Of a DNA stretch of 64,000 bases, positions 44,357-56,313 are shown one piece after another; the stretch's first letter is position 1, and the number at the start of each line of letters is the position of its first letter. The DNA is from Primulina eburnea (lineage: Eukaryota > Streptophyta > Magnoliopsida > Lamiales > Gesneriaceae). The notes beneath the pieces are model-generated. The model worked only from the letters and a program-made list of their open reading frames with translations. It was not told where the DNA came from and made no database searches. The stretch is taken from assembly GCF_022965805.1 (NCBI RefSeq), contig NC_133105.1, positions 28,738,277-28,802,276 on the forward strand, in the 5' to 3' direction. The translations under genes were made by a program, and so were the position numbers.

Positions 44357-46520
44357 TGAAAGGGGATCGGTTACGGTGACCGGAAGCGCAACGGAAGCAA
44401 CAAAATTTCGAAAATCATATTTTCTAGCAAGAAAATTTCGGCCACCTCTCATATAATGTGTAGCAAATACAATAAACACAAAATGACACTCATAGTGTGT
44501 TAAGAAATGTACCTATCAATCTCAAAGATTGATTGTGGCTCCAACTAAGGTGTAAACACCTTAGCTCTTGAAGGTAGACAATCTACAAGCTTCACCTTTC
44601 TTTTGGACTCCTTTCTTCCAATCAAGCCCACCACCAACTAGGTAGATCCACCTTACACTTGCACTAGAGAATGTATGGCATTTTTCTTTGAGAAGTGAGT
44701 GTTTTTTCTCCAACAATTGAAAAACACAAAAATGAAGAAAAAAAATGGAGAGAATTGTGTTGAAGATTTCGGCCAAGAGGGAGGGTGGGAGGAGGGAAGG
44801 AAGACTAGCCTTGGTTGTGGGAAAAGGTGTTCCAAAAAGTTGCATGCCATGCCTTGAAAACTCAAAAAGTAGTCTCCCAACCTTTCACCTCCCATGCATG
44901 CATATTATATGGTTTTTAACACATTAAAACCATGGACTAAATTTAATTATCTCAAACATATTTGAGACTAATTAAACATTACTTGAATTTACCCAAGTCC
45001 CACTAGTTAAATAATTAATTTAAATTGAGCTCTACAAGACTCAATATAATTTAATTAATTCAACACTTGAATTAATTTAATTATTTTGGACTCTACTAGG
45101 TCCACTAGTGTTTAATTAATTCAACACTTGAATTAATTTAATTTAGTCCATAATAATGTTTATGAAAATCACAATTTTCAAAATACATTATTCACTTGGC
45201 CAAATTTTAATTTAGGAACACTTCCATAAATTAAAATTTACATTTCTCTCATAGAAGTCATACTTCTATTTTTATTTACACTTATAAACTCATTTGTAAG
45301 TCGTTCAACACATTGAACTATTTTCTCCTTTATAGAAGTCATACTTCTAATTTTCCTTACGCTTATAAACTCCTTTATAAGCCGTTCAACACATTGAACT
45401 ATTTTTACTTCTCAACGGGATCTAGAAAGCTAGTACTTTGTGTGGCCCTCAATGGTTCATTGATACAACTAGCCGTGGGTTCACATCTCCATGTGATTCG
45501 GACTAAACATGTCCTTATATGAGCATACCCCAATTGCTCCATTCTTACTTATCAACTCCTTGATAACAAGAATGTCAGAACTCAAGTCTGATAGTACCCA
45601 TCCAATCATGTTAAACGCCTAGCAGCATCGCTTACATGATTCCCTAGGTATCAAATGATAGTGCCTGCAAGAACCATTCAATTATGGTTAGCGTACAGTA
45701 CGGTCCCTTCAACTCATATATCCCGATCGATTCGACAACCATTGGTTTATCGAGAGTTGTCAATGAATCGATACTATGTGTCATGTCGTAGTTGCATCAA
45801 TGGAGTAATCTATGAAACCCCTTTCATAATTACCACCATACTCTGGCCAGAGATTTCAACCTACTAACACATGATAACACATAGGATATCCATACCCGAA
45901 GGTAAGCGGTGAATCCCCGACTACAATGCATCGACTCCTATGTGTTTCGACAGAACACCCAACCTTGCCACCTGATGACCCCATGAGAGTCGGTAAACAA
46001 GTCAAAGTGTAATTCTAGCACATAGAGTCTCAATGTTGTCCCGGGTTATAAGGACTAATTCTGTACAACCATAAACTAGGACGTTTCCACTCGATAAGTG
46101 AGAACCACTTGGAAAGTCCTTTTATGGAGGGTTGTTCAGTGCACTCTACAAGGAGCACCTATCTGCATGTTCGGACATCACAATGTCCCCTACCAATGAA
46201 ACATGGTACTCACATCAGAGATACTAGTCTCGAACTCTTCCGGCCTATATCCTTCTTAGTGGCGGCTGAATCGACTAGGAACCGTTTAGAATATACAGTA
46301 TTACAAATATGAGTTTCATGATACTCATCATATGAGCATCTCATATTCTTTCTACTATTTGTATATTCAAGGGCTTTATCTATGCAACTAGCATGGGTAT
46401 ACAGATAAAGATGTGCCATAATAATAATTTCAAATATTATTAAAATAAAGATTGCTTATACATAGAGTTTCATTGTGAACACTCGGCCAACACTTGGCTC
46501 GACGGGCACCTACTCTAACA
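44357..46520 (-). repeat. K1 5' LTR
   Basis: 2164 bp. Repeated AATTCAACACTTGAATTAATTT blocks (near 45057 and 45118) and the same 81-bp tandem duplication as the other LTR (around 45255-45400). Short frames shared by both LTRs are not genes. Confidence 0.85.
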
Positions 46521-47409
46521 CTTTCTTCCTCACGAACAATACTGGAGCACCCCAAGGAGATACGCTCGGTCTGATGTACCCCTTGGCCAATAAATCCTCC
46601 AACTGTTCTTTCAATTCCTTCAACTTGATCGGTGCCATTCGGTATGGAGCTCCCGAAATCGGAACTGTTCCTGGCATCAATTCAATACTGAAATCGATCT
46701 CTCGCATCGGAGGCAATCCAGGAATCTCATCTGGAAAGACATCAGCAAACTCACACACCACTGGCAAATCCGCCAATGATGGACTCGATTTCAGTAAATC
46801 AACTGAATAAACCAGGAATCCATCCGCTCCTTTCTGCAACAATCGAGTCATATTCATGGCTAATATCAAAGGAATTCTGGCACGAGAACCCTTACCATAA
46901 AATTTCCACTCCTCAGCCATCTCAGGTCTGAATCGAACAATTTTGTGGAAACAATCGACTGTAGCCATGTACTTGGTCAACGTATCGATACCAATAATAC
47001 AATCAAAGTCAGATATCCCAAGCACAATACAGTCTAACTCAATCGTACGCTCATCGTACTGCAGTATACTAGATTTAACAGATTTCACTGACATCAAACC
47101 TGTCCCTAACGGAGAAGAGACAGACACTACCGCAGACAATGACTCAATAGGTAAAGCATGACTCAATGCAAATCTCTCAGAAATAAAAGTATGCGATGCA
47201 CCAGTGTCAATCAACACATATGCAGGATAACCAGAAATAAAACAGTTACCTGCCACGACATCATCAGGTGCATCCTGTGCTTGCTCCTCAGTCAAAGCGA
47301 ATAGTCGGCCTGCTGTCGAGGAGGCTGGCTCGCTGTCTGGCTCCATCCTGGCCTCGGCTGTGACTGGGTAGGCGGTGCTGGATGAAAGGAATGAACGGCA
47401 GAAGATCAT
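46521..47409 (-). pseudogene. G3 protease and RT N-terminus
   Basis: Retropepsin site YVLIDTGASHTFISERF (about 47215-47165) and FDCIIGIDTLTKYMATVD, then CEFADVFPDEIPGLPP, PYRMAPIKLKELKEQ and [14 protein letters not shown]1 cuts the frame at 46520. A frameshift near 47310 separates it from gag. Confidence 0.87.
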
Positions 47410-48372
47410 CTTCCTGTGGGAGCCACTGATCCAGACGAATCAGCAGCCTGGGATCCCTGGGCACCTCTATGTGGACACACTCGGGCGAAGTGTCCCTGCT
47501 GCTTACAAATGCGGCAGTTGCCGAACACTCCTCGGCATTGTTCGGTAGAATGCTTCCCTCCATAAGTGCTACAGTAGGGTCCTGTATAACCCTGGCCCTG
47601 ACCAGTCTGTCTAGAGCCACTCGAAATGGATGAGCTACTTCCACCTTTCTTGAATTTCTTCCCCTTAGCTTTCAGGAAGTCTTTCTTCCCACTACCACCG
47701 CCGCTCTCAAATCGGGGAGCTGGTGGAGGCAGCTGTAATCTCGGTGCTGAAGGCACAAATGAAGCCTCTCTCTGTCTCATCAAACCGGCTTCGGCTCCCT
47801 TGGCTCGGTTCAAGGCATCGGTGAAATTGTTTGGCCTCCCGGTATTCACCAAGGTAAAGAATTCAGGATTTAGGCCATTTATGAACTGATCCGCAACGGC
47901 CTCATCATGTTCAGCCACATGAGGATCAAATCAGAGCAGTGTAGAGAACTTAGCCACATATTCCTCAATGTTTAACTTGCCCTGTCTCAAGTTGGCGAAC
48001 TCGGCTCCCTTGTCCTTCCTATATGAGACTGGAAAGAAGCGTTGATAAAATTCAGCCTTAAACACACTCCAGGTAATAGCCGTACCTCGTTGTTCCAATG
48101 CTCGTTTTGTCGTGATCCACCAGTTTTTTGGCAACGTCATGCAATTGGTGTCCGATCAATTTCACCCTCTTCTCATCAGTATACTCCAAAGATTCGAACA
48201 TCATTTCAATATCGTCCAACCAACTCTCACATTCCACGGAATTCTCCGTACCCCTCAAAGTTGGTGGATGGAAGGACTGAAACCTTTTCAACAATTTCTC
48301 CATGGGAGTAGCCGTCACATCCATGGGAGGATTCGATGTACTCCCCTGTTCTGGTACTCTTCTCGGAGGCAT
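47410..48372 (-). pseudogene. G3 gag
   Basis: Starts MPPRRVPEQGSTSNPPMDV at 48372. It has FHPPTLRGTENSVECESWL, FKAEFYQRFFPVSYRKDKGAEFANL, DQFINGLNPEFF and a zinc knuckle CRICKQQGHFARVCP (about 47515-47455). Damage: a one-base insertion in an A run near 48125, TGA near 47928 for Arg (LL*FDPHV), and TGA near 47408. The product forms the virus-like particle of the element. Confidence 0.87.
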
Positions 48373-48616
48373 ATCTGATAATCAAGGAGGTTAGTAATTC
48401 CAGCTACCACATATCAGTTTCAGTCCTCCTCGGATCATCTTACAGTTGATCCATTCCAAATAATACACAATACCATATCAAAATCAATTATTCTGGCAAA
48501 CATGTATTAAAACAGGAATTCATGCTTGCAATCAAAAGCAGGCAAGAAAACACATTCTACCCCGCTCACTAGCTCCTATCTCAATCTAAAGGATCTATCG
48601 CTCAGAAACCACCTGT
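48373..48616 (-). other. G3 leader and decayed primer-binding site
   Basis: Untranslated leader between gag and the 5' LTR. The complement of 48600-48611 is TGGTTTCTGAGC, two mismatches from the Met-tRNA site TGGTATCAGAGC and 5 nt from the LTR. Confidence 0.65.
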
Positions 48617-50695
48617 TGTAGGGACCCGGACGCTAATCATATTCTTAATCATAATTGGGACTAATTAATCAATTATAATAAACAGGGTCTAAATTTTTTT
48701 TTTAAATGCGGAACGTAGTGAAATCAAACTAATATACAACTCAGTATAAGATAAAGTACAAGTCCTGTACCGTCTACAAATTATTAAAAACAACATCTAG
48801 ATATCAAGTGTCAAAACCCTATATACCTCAAAGTCCGAGGTCTCCACTCTATCACGATCTCTCCTCATCTCCTGGACCCTGATCCTGTCCCACCTGTTGT
48901 CATATACACATACAAACAAGACAACAGTCGGATAATTCCGGTGAGAATATAATCCCAGTATAAATCAACGAACATGCAATCATATAAACAATATAAAGCA
49001 TGTAACAGGTAACAATAATCAGTATCAAAACCTGAAACATAACGAATATCAAACTGTCGACAATACTCGTAGCTACATGATTTAGAGTAGACTCAATCCT
49101 AGTCTAGGGATCCCGATTTTCTAGAAGTTGGCATTCCTATATCGACCAACAGTAATAGAAAAGACTCCAGTTCTATCCACGTCGATAAGGTATCGATCAC
49201 CAGAAATAGAAAAATGTCTGATTCTATCCACACCGATATGGTATCGATCACCAGTAATAGAAGGAAACCGATATAATATCGATCACCAGTAATAGAAGAA
49301 GCTCAAATTCTATCTACATCGATACGATATCGATCAACAGTAATAGAAGAAACCCAAATTCTACCCACATCGATAGCCAATCCTCCAGGGACAGACTTTG
49401 GCTCTATCGCCAATACATTATCCTGTAACATCGTGCAATGTGCCCGTGGCGATCCCGCCACTAACAGGCACTTCTGTTACATGATTACTCGACTAATACC
49501 TGTTGTCTATATATCAAGAAAACAAGTACTTTAATACCTGCTATCTATATATCAAGAGAACAAGTATATCAATCAATACGTGCAAATATCAATACAATAA
49601 AATAAAGTATGTGATTTAGGGAAACTCAAGTCCAAGCTGACTCAAGTCGATCTCCCAATACCACATTGACTTATACCTTCCGTTTGTAGTCACGGTCTGA
49701 AGCAATCTCAGTTCTGAACTCAAGACTGTCTTTGTAAATCTGAAATGACATACCGGGAATACTAATATCAATATTTCATTCTCAATTCAATACTGAATCT
49801 GGTTAATCTGGATTTAATTCAAAATCAACGGTATAATGGTACAATCTCAATATCTCCGTCAATAAAACATCACCAGATAACAGTTACAATCCATAACCAA
49901 TATCCAATATAATCTATAATCCAGTTACAATTCAAATATGTCCCGTATAAATCAATATACCCTAAAAATTCATAACAATTCCATAATCAGTCCGTTTCTC
50001 AATCTGACTTCGATTCTACAATGTCTAGCATGCCAAAAAACGTCATATATGAATTCTATTCAATTCTGACTATATCATAATTTCAAAACATGTCAGAACG
50101 TAGTAAAACTTACGTCCAGTTGTAGCCTACGTTGCTAGGAACTCGGTACCAAAGTCGGATTCAAAATCAGACGGACGGATTTTGCACACAAGGCGTAAGG
50201 ATTTTCTATAACTTCACAGAGACTCTTCTTGACTCTTTTCACGGAAATAATGAAGGAGGAACGAAGCTTGTTACATATATATATATTGCATTCACGCATG
50301 TAAAGCAAATGGCCGATCCTACATGCAACACGTCTCGCGCATATGCGCGACCTTCTTCCACGCATATGCGCGAGGCAATATAGCCTGGCGCGTGTGTACA
50401 CGACATCTCGCGCATATGCGCGCACCTCTTCCGCGCATATGCGCGAGGAATTCTTCACAACTCTCGGGTTGTCTCGCGCATATGCGCGGATACATGTTGC
50501 GCATATGCGCGAGGCTCTCTGGATGTTTCGCGCATATGCGCCCGGCTGGTCGCGCATATGCGCGAGAGCTCTTCCTCGCACATACATATTTTGTACACGT
50601 TATCTCAAATCGTGTCTCGATTAATCCCCTTATAATTTTTTCAAATTATAATTCAATAATTACCGATTATTAGGATCAAATTTCCGGGCATTACA
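48617..50695 (-). repeat. G3 5' LTR
   Basis: 2079 bp, pairs with 21441-23584. It is shorter mainly because of a partial deletion in the 51-bp repeat and a (TA)n tract of only about 12 bp (near 50274-50285). The palindrome cassette is at 50333-50566. Confidence 0.92.
50333..50566 (-). repeat. CG-rich palindrome cassette in the G3 5' LTR
   Basis: Same four pairs as 23223-23455 with a few substitutions (CACGCATATGCGCG near 50358, TTGCGCATATGCGCG near 50497). The arm that reads CGCAAATGCGC at 23418 is a perfect CGCATATGCGC here. Confidence 0.85.
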
Positions 50696-53652
50696 AATAT
50701 TGTGTCTTGATTAATTATAATACGTGCATAACTGAACTGAAAATCATAAGTGAAAATGTTTGCTCCTTGGAGCCCTGTAATGAAATAGCTTGAAATAATT
50801 TTCTGGTGAGATTATGGTCTACGCAAGTGGCCCCTGCACTGAACTGAACTGACCGGTAACTGACGACCGGGTGAAGTAATGAACGTCTGATCAGACTAAT
50901 GCCACAGTATACTTTGTGGTACAACTCAACTGACCGGTAACTGGCGACCAGGTGAAATAATAATCTCATGATAGTGAAATAGCCACAAGCAATATCGCAT
51001 AATTCTTAAAATGAATATTTTATATTTTTATGCACGTAATATAATTAAATGGCGTAATTAAATGTCCTGTAATAATTTTACCACATGGTTTGGATCGTTC
51101 CCAGGCTCGCTGCGACTTAAAATTAACATGAAAAATATGCAAAAAGATTTATTTGACCAAACTATGCAATTAAATTCGAAAACGCGGCAATTACGCCCAA
51201 CGACTTCGTATTTAATCATGACTCCGTACCAACTCGAACCAACACTAAACCATCATATAGTCATGATTGAAATACGCCTAAAATGATGAAATAATGCTCC
51301 TAAATTTACAGTACTCGAAATTTAGTGAATGGAGGCCAAAAACATGAACTTCCTAACTCAATGAGGTATTGTCCAGTCAAAGGCGATAGCCTAAAAGCCC
51401 ACTAAGAACTCAAAACACTCCCCTGAACCACAACACACTTGCTGTAAAAAATTACAGCAGCGGTGTTTGCGTTTCCTTGCGTCGTTTGCGAGGCTAATGG
51501 CCATTGGTGCTTGAACCACCGATAAGAACCTCTCACCAACATCCTAGGGAATGGTTTGAACAATGGCTAAGGGCCCTAGGCCAGCCACAATCCAAACCAC
51601 ACCATGAATCAACCGAAACTTTCCCACCGAGAGCCAAACCTGTGTGCGGGCTGTTGCAATCGTTCTTGCTGTCATGGACCATTACAGTGGCCATTTGATT
51701 GACCATGGCACGTTCTAGACATCCAGAGGTATGGAGCGAACCAGGGCTAAGGTCCAGAGGCCAACCGAGATTCACCCCAACCATCAAAACCGAAAAGTAC
51801 ACATGCAGATGAGGGGAAAGGGTCGAAGGGGCTGTTCTTGCGTTTTTATTTGAAAACCGATTCCGTCATGGACCAAGCCTCGAAAGGGCGACTTGGTCAT
51901 GTCTTAGAAAACAAGGAGATGTTCTAACCGTGGATATAGCCCATAGGGCAGCCAAGATCAGAACCATCAACCTTGAGAGAAAAACCGAAAAATCGAAGCA
52001 CAATATGACACTAGAGGGGACTTGCTGTCATTTCTGAATTTCTAGCGTGTATTGGGCTTGAACAACGGACCAATATGATCCTAACATGTCTTAGTGCGTG
52101 TCTAGATGCAGCCTTGAAAGCCTGGACACGAGCCAAGCGCCTGAAACCATCAAAACAACCAAAACTGTGAAGCATGAAGAACCCCAAAAAAAAACTGTGC
52201 AAAATTCGGTGATCATGTTTCTGAAAAATTTCGGTTCTTGGCTATAAATCATGATCATGTAATGTTTTAAAAATCATATTATGACTTGATTGAAGAGAAA
52301 GGGAAAATATACACATGCCTGGATTTCGTTTGAAAAGAAAACGAATTAATAAGACGACACGGCGCCGCGGAGGCGGAGTTCTCTTCACTTTTTTTCTCTT
52401 TTAGTTTTCTTGTGTTTTCTCTCTTATTTCTCCCTAGCTTCTCACGTTTTTTGTGAAGGTTTTTACTCTGAAATTTCGAAAATGGGGAGTGGAGGAAATT
52501 CTAGGAAGATAAATGGGAGGTTGCTAGATGAATGGGAATTAAAATGGCAAGATAAATCTTTCTATCTTCTAGTTTGTTAGATGGTTGATATCAAAAGATT
52601 TTTGATGGATATTTCTAGGGTGTATTTTGTCGATCATGGGGTCTAGGAACAAGGGAGAAAGATTGCTTAATTAATTATTTGATGGTGATTTAAAAGCGGG
52701 AGGAATATCTACCTATAAAAAGACTAAGGGTAAGATAATAAAGAATGAGTTGTCCAACTAATTAAAATCTTTAAAAATAAAGGAGGGAAATATTACTAGA
52801 TAAACATGGTAGAATAATGTTTAAATAATTAATTAGTGGTGAATAAAATTTAGGGAATTATTTTACAAGAAAAGGTAATGAAAGATATTAAAGAATTGGG
52901 TTGTTAAATATTTTTAAATTTATTAAAGGTGATGGCTGATTTTATTAGATAAAGTAGGGTAAGAAATTAATTAATTATTAATTAAATGAGAATTTAAAAT
53001 TAAGGGATTATCTACCATGAAATAGATATGGAAAGGAATCAAAGTTGAGTTGCAAATCAAAAACTAAATCTTTTAGAAATGGGGTGGCCGAAAATTAGAA
53101 TAAAAATGGAGGAAAATATTTCTTAAATCTTATATTTTAATTCTTTAGAGTTTTATCTACCCATTAAATATTTTAGTGAATTAATAAATTAATTATGGAA
53201 TAACATTATCTTGCATGCATGGCTAAATCTTTAAATTAAATTGCTAACATGTTAAGTTGAAATTTCTTAATTAAAATAAGCCTAGATTAACTTATCTCAA
53301 TTGGTCACATATTTTAATTTAGGTTTTTAATTAAATTATTGGACATAAAGAATTTATTTACTACTTATCTCAAGTTAATTAAATAAATCCTTAAACTTTC
53401 TTTTATCTTGAAATAAATTATTCTTTATCTTAAATAAAATTCTAGGAATAATTTCTTAATATTAAATTTTTATCTCAATACTCCAACTCCTGTTCGGCCT
53501 CACTTATTTAACTGAAAAGGTAGCAACTAAACTACTGCATGAAATAAATAATTTTAAAGAAAAGAATTTAAATACTCATGAAATAAAATCATTTTAATTT
53601 AAATACTAGAATTATGCATGGCTTCTACGTAGTCTGATTTACGGGTTCTACA
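50696..53652 (-). repeat. L1 3' LTR, second piece (right of G3)
   Basis: Continues the left LTR and matches about 56710-59660. It contains a degenerate tandem repeat of roughly 170-230 bp (about 51430-52180) and a long AT-rich half (52400-53600). The short frames in it are not conserved as proteins. Confidence 0.88.
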
Positions 53653-56313
53653 ACCCTTCTCCCCTTAAAAGAAATTTCGTCCTCGAAATTCGCTTATCTT
53701 TGATAAACAAAAAGTTTAGACTCTTAATTCTAGAATCCTAATACTCCACGTTTCCGATGCGCTAATCTGATAAGATAAATATTAAGCTGTCCTTATGTTT
53801 CCTCAATCCTAAATAAATTTGTCTACCAAAATCCTCGTTTATGAATCGCAACTTAAAACAACTTATGGTAACGTAGTTCTATTCAACTACAGCCCTTAAT
53901 TTTGACTTATCCCACAATTTCTCATACTAGAGGTGGATGTTCAAATTTAACGCGCCTTACTTTCCTTATAATATACCCAAGATGTTCATTGACCTATTAT
54001 ATTCCAATATTGAAATCTTAACAGAATCCCTTCTTAACTTTATTGAATTCAAGAAATGTTAAAGCTTCAAGTCCAAGTATTGGCATTCATGCGGTTCGAC
54101 TTAGGAGGTCTTAGTAAAGCACTTAAAAGTTTAAACCTTATCTCAACCCCATAATAATATTACACTAAGATCCTTGAATCAAATCTTTATCTTACCGCAC
54201 CAACCTTACATAACCTAACTATTTAGAAGTACATCCCAATATAACGTTGTTGCAAATCTTAAGTTCGAGTGGTCTTAATCTATAAAACTCAAAATATACG
54301 ATACCGATCTTCCACCAAAATAATAAAATTATTCTAGCACAAATTATATGCTTAAACTATTTCCTTTTCAATTAGAATAAAGTTGAGACCTAAGACCCTT
54401 GGACTTTCCTTATTGAAGCGAACGTCGCACCCTTACGTATCTTTAATGCTTAATTAATACTAGCGTATAAAACTTAATTAGTTATCCCATGGTAGCATTA
54501 GACTAACTCTAATAAATCAATTTCAATTATAATCCATAGAACTCTAGAATCCCCGTATCAAGCTTTTAGATTCCTTACTTGATAAAAAATCTTAATATTC
54601 ATCAATCGATAACTTATATTGAACACAACTAATTCCCTTTTGTTTTTATTTCACTCAAAATTTCCGTATGAACAAATATCCCATAAATTTGAAATTCAAA
54701 CTTAACTAATCCAAATAGTTTTGAATAAAATAATTCCAATACGCATATCCGTTTAGTCCCAAGTTTGTTAACGACTTCCAAAATTTCTCAAGACAAGGTG
54801 TCCACCTCAACTCTTACGTGCGTCTGCCAATTAAACTAACCATCATCGTACCCAACTTTCCTAAAAATTTTAAATTCTCACAAGGTATAATCTTAATTGT
54901 TAAGATCATGACTAAAACTTGTGACACATGAAACTTATGTTCCCAAAAATTTACTAAATCCATGTTTATCCTTATAACTTAACTAGCCGATCAAATTTAC
55001 CTTAAATCGTCATCACTTTAAATCCTTAATTTGCCACAACATGATTTCACTAATGCTTAAATTTTCACGCCTAAGATTGATTCATCCTACAATGTCCTTG
55101 GTTACCATTCATTATAACATTATAATCCAAATATCTAAATATTTTATATTTCCTTCAGCCTAAATAACCGAAAATTCCTACCATTTAAACCGTTCAATTC
55201 TCACTTACTACTAAATAAGTTCTCAAATTTCTTAAAATTGTAAAATTAATTCTTACTTTCCTCGAATATCATCAATTTTTTTTCCTAAATCTCGAAAACT
55301 CCACAATTACACATGAGTAATCAGTATTCCAATTTCATTTTATAGATTTCCCGCATCATAAGGTTCAATAGCCTTAAGTTTATTAAACCCAAAATTAATT
55401 CCCATAACACGTCCTACATTTCTATAAATACTTAAAATCCCAAGTGTTCCTCAAAATTTCGCATTTAATCCTTAAAATTTTGAAAATTGCAATCTGACCC
55501 TTACAGTTCTCCAAATTTACATTTTGGCCCTACAACTCTTCGAAATTTGCATCATTGTCCCCATAAAATTTTCCATCTTTACCTCATTAAACATTTAGAT
55601 TCTCGAACTCGAAATTTAATCCCAAAATTTGGTAAATTCGAAAATAATCCCTTAAAATTTTATTTTTTAACCTAGGTCATCAAATCATTGGTTATTACAA
55701 TCAGGTCCTTAAAATTCTCAATTCCTGCAATTCAATCCTTAAATCCAACTATGTAGAGCATGCATCCTAAATAAATTCTCATAATTAATTTTACATTTCC
55801 ATAGATACTTAAAATCCTCAAATTGTACATTTATAATCCTAAAGATTGTCGTAGTCTTCGAATCGCTATTGCTTGTATGAAATCCAAAAATTTACTCGAT
55901 TAGCAACCAAGAACCTTCAATAATTTTTTAGAAGTTCTACAAGTCTCAAAAGCATTCATAATTTTCAAAATTAACTTATAACCCATAAGGAGGACATCAA
56001 CACTACTGACCAAAAAATTAATATAGTCAAATCATTTTCAACCTCTCCTAAAGCCCAATATTCGAATTCTTAGACATGTCCAATTCCAACGTACCCAACA
56101 TGCATAATTCCATAATTTATTTTTAAATTTAAATAAACACTGAACAATTAAAATCTGAACGTAAAATATTTCATGGAAACATGCTGTTTAAAATAATTCA
56201 TGCTTTAAATAAAATGCGTAAATGTAACCTTACAGACCGAAGGCGTGACTTCGTGAGCTTCTCGAGGTCAGTAGTAGTACAACCCTATACAGAACCATTG
56301 CTCTGATACCAGC
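53653..56313 (-). other. L1 internal region, non-coding
   Basis: Next to the left LTR it has a polypurine tract (53653-53670 in complement) and the hairpin AATTTCG-AGGA-CGAAATT (53673-53690). Most of the rest is AT-rich (C-poor on the complementary strand) with no coding frame beyond about 60 codons. The only recognisable end signal is the primer site at 56300-56311. Confidence 0.8.
56300..56311 (-). other. L1 primer-binding site (initiator Met tRNA)
   Basis: Complement reads TGGTATCAGAGC, 2 nt from the 5' LTR end at 56314. Confidence 0.88.

Larger units (their letters stand above)
41085..46520 (-). mobile_element. K1: non-coding LTR element inserted in the G3 reverse transcriptase
   Basis: Duplication CTTTC (41080-41084, 46521-46525); removing K1 rejoins the RT motif VRKKDGS. 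The 5' LTR is 44357-46520 (2164 bp, TGTTAGAGTAGG...CCCCTTTCA on the minus strand) with a primer site beside it. The left LTR is only 41085-42397, corresponding to the last 1.3 kb. The internal region has no coding capacity. I cannot assign it to copia or gypsy. Confidence 0.85.
21441..50695 (-). mobile_element. G3: gypsy chromovirus, same family as G1, containing G4, A1 and K1
   Basis: LTRs 21441-23584 and 48617-50695, TG...CA ends, duplication AATAT (21436-21440, 50696-50700). Minus-strand order from the right: gag, protease, RT, RNase H, integrase, chromodomain. G4 (25521-40268) splits RNase H and K1 (41085-46520) splits RT. Its proteins closely match G1. Stops and frameshifts make it non-functional. 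Confidence 0.93.

Noticed and set aside
55487..55675. 62-codon frame in the L1 core
   Set aside because: Isolated, AT-rich, no similarity and no conserved context.
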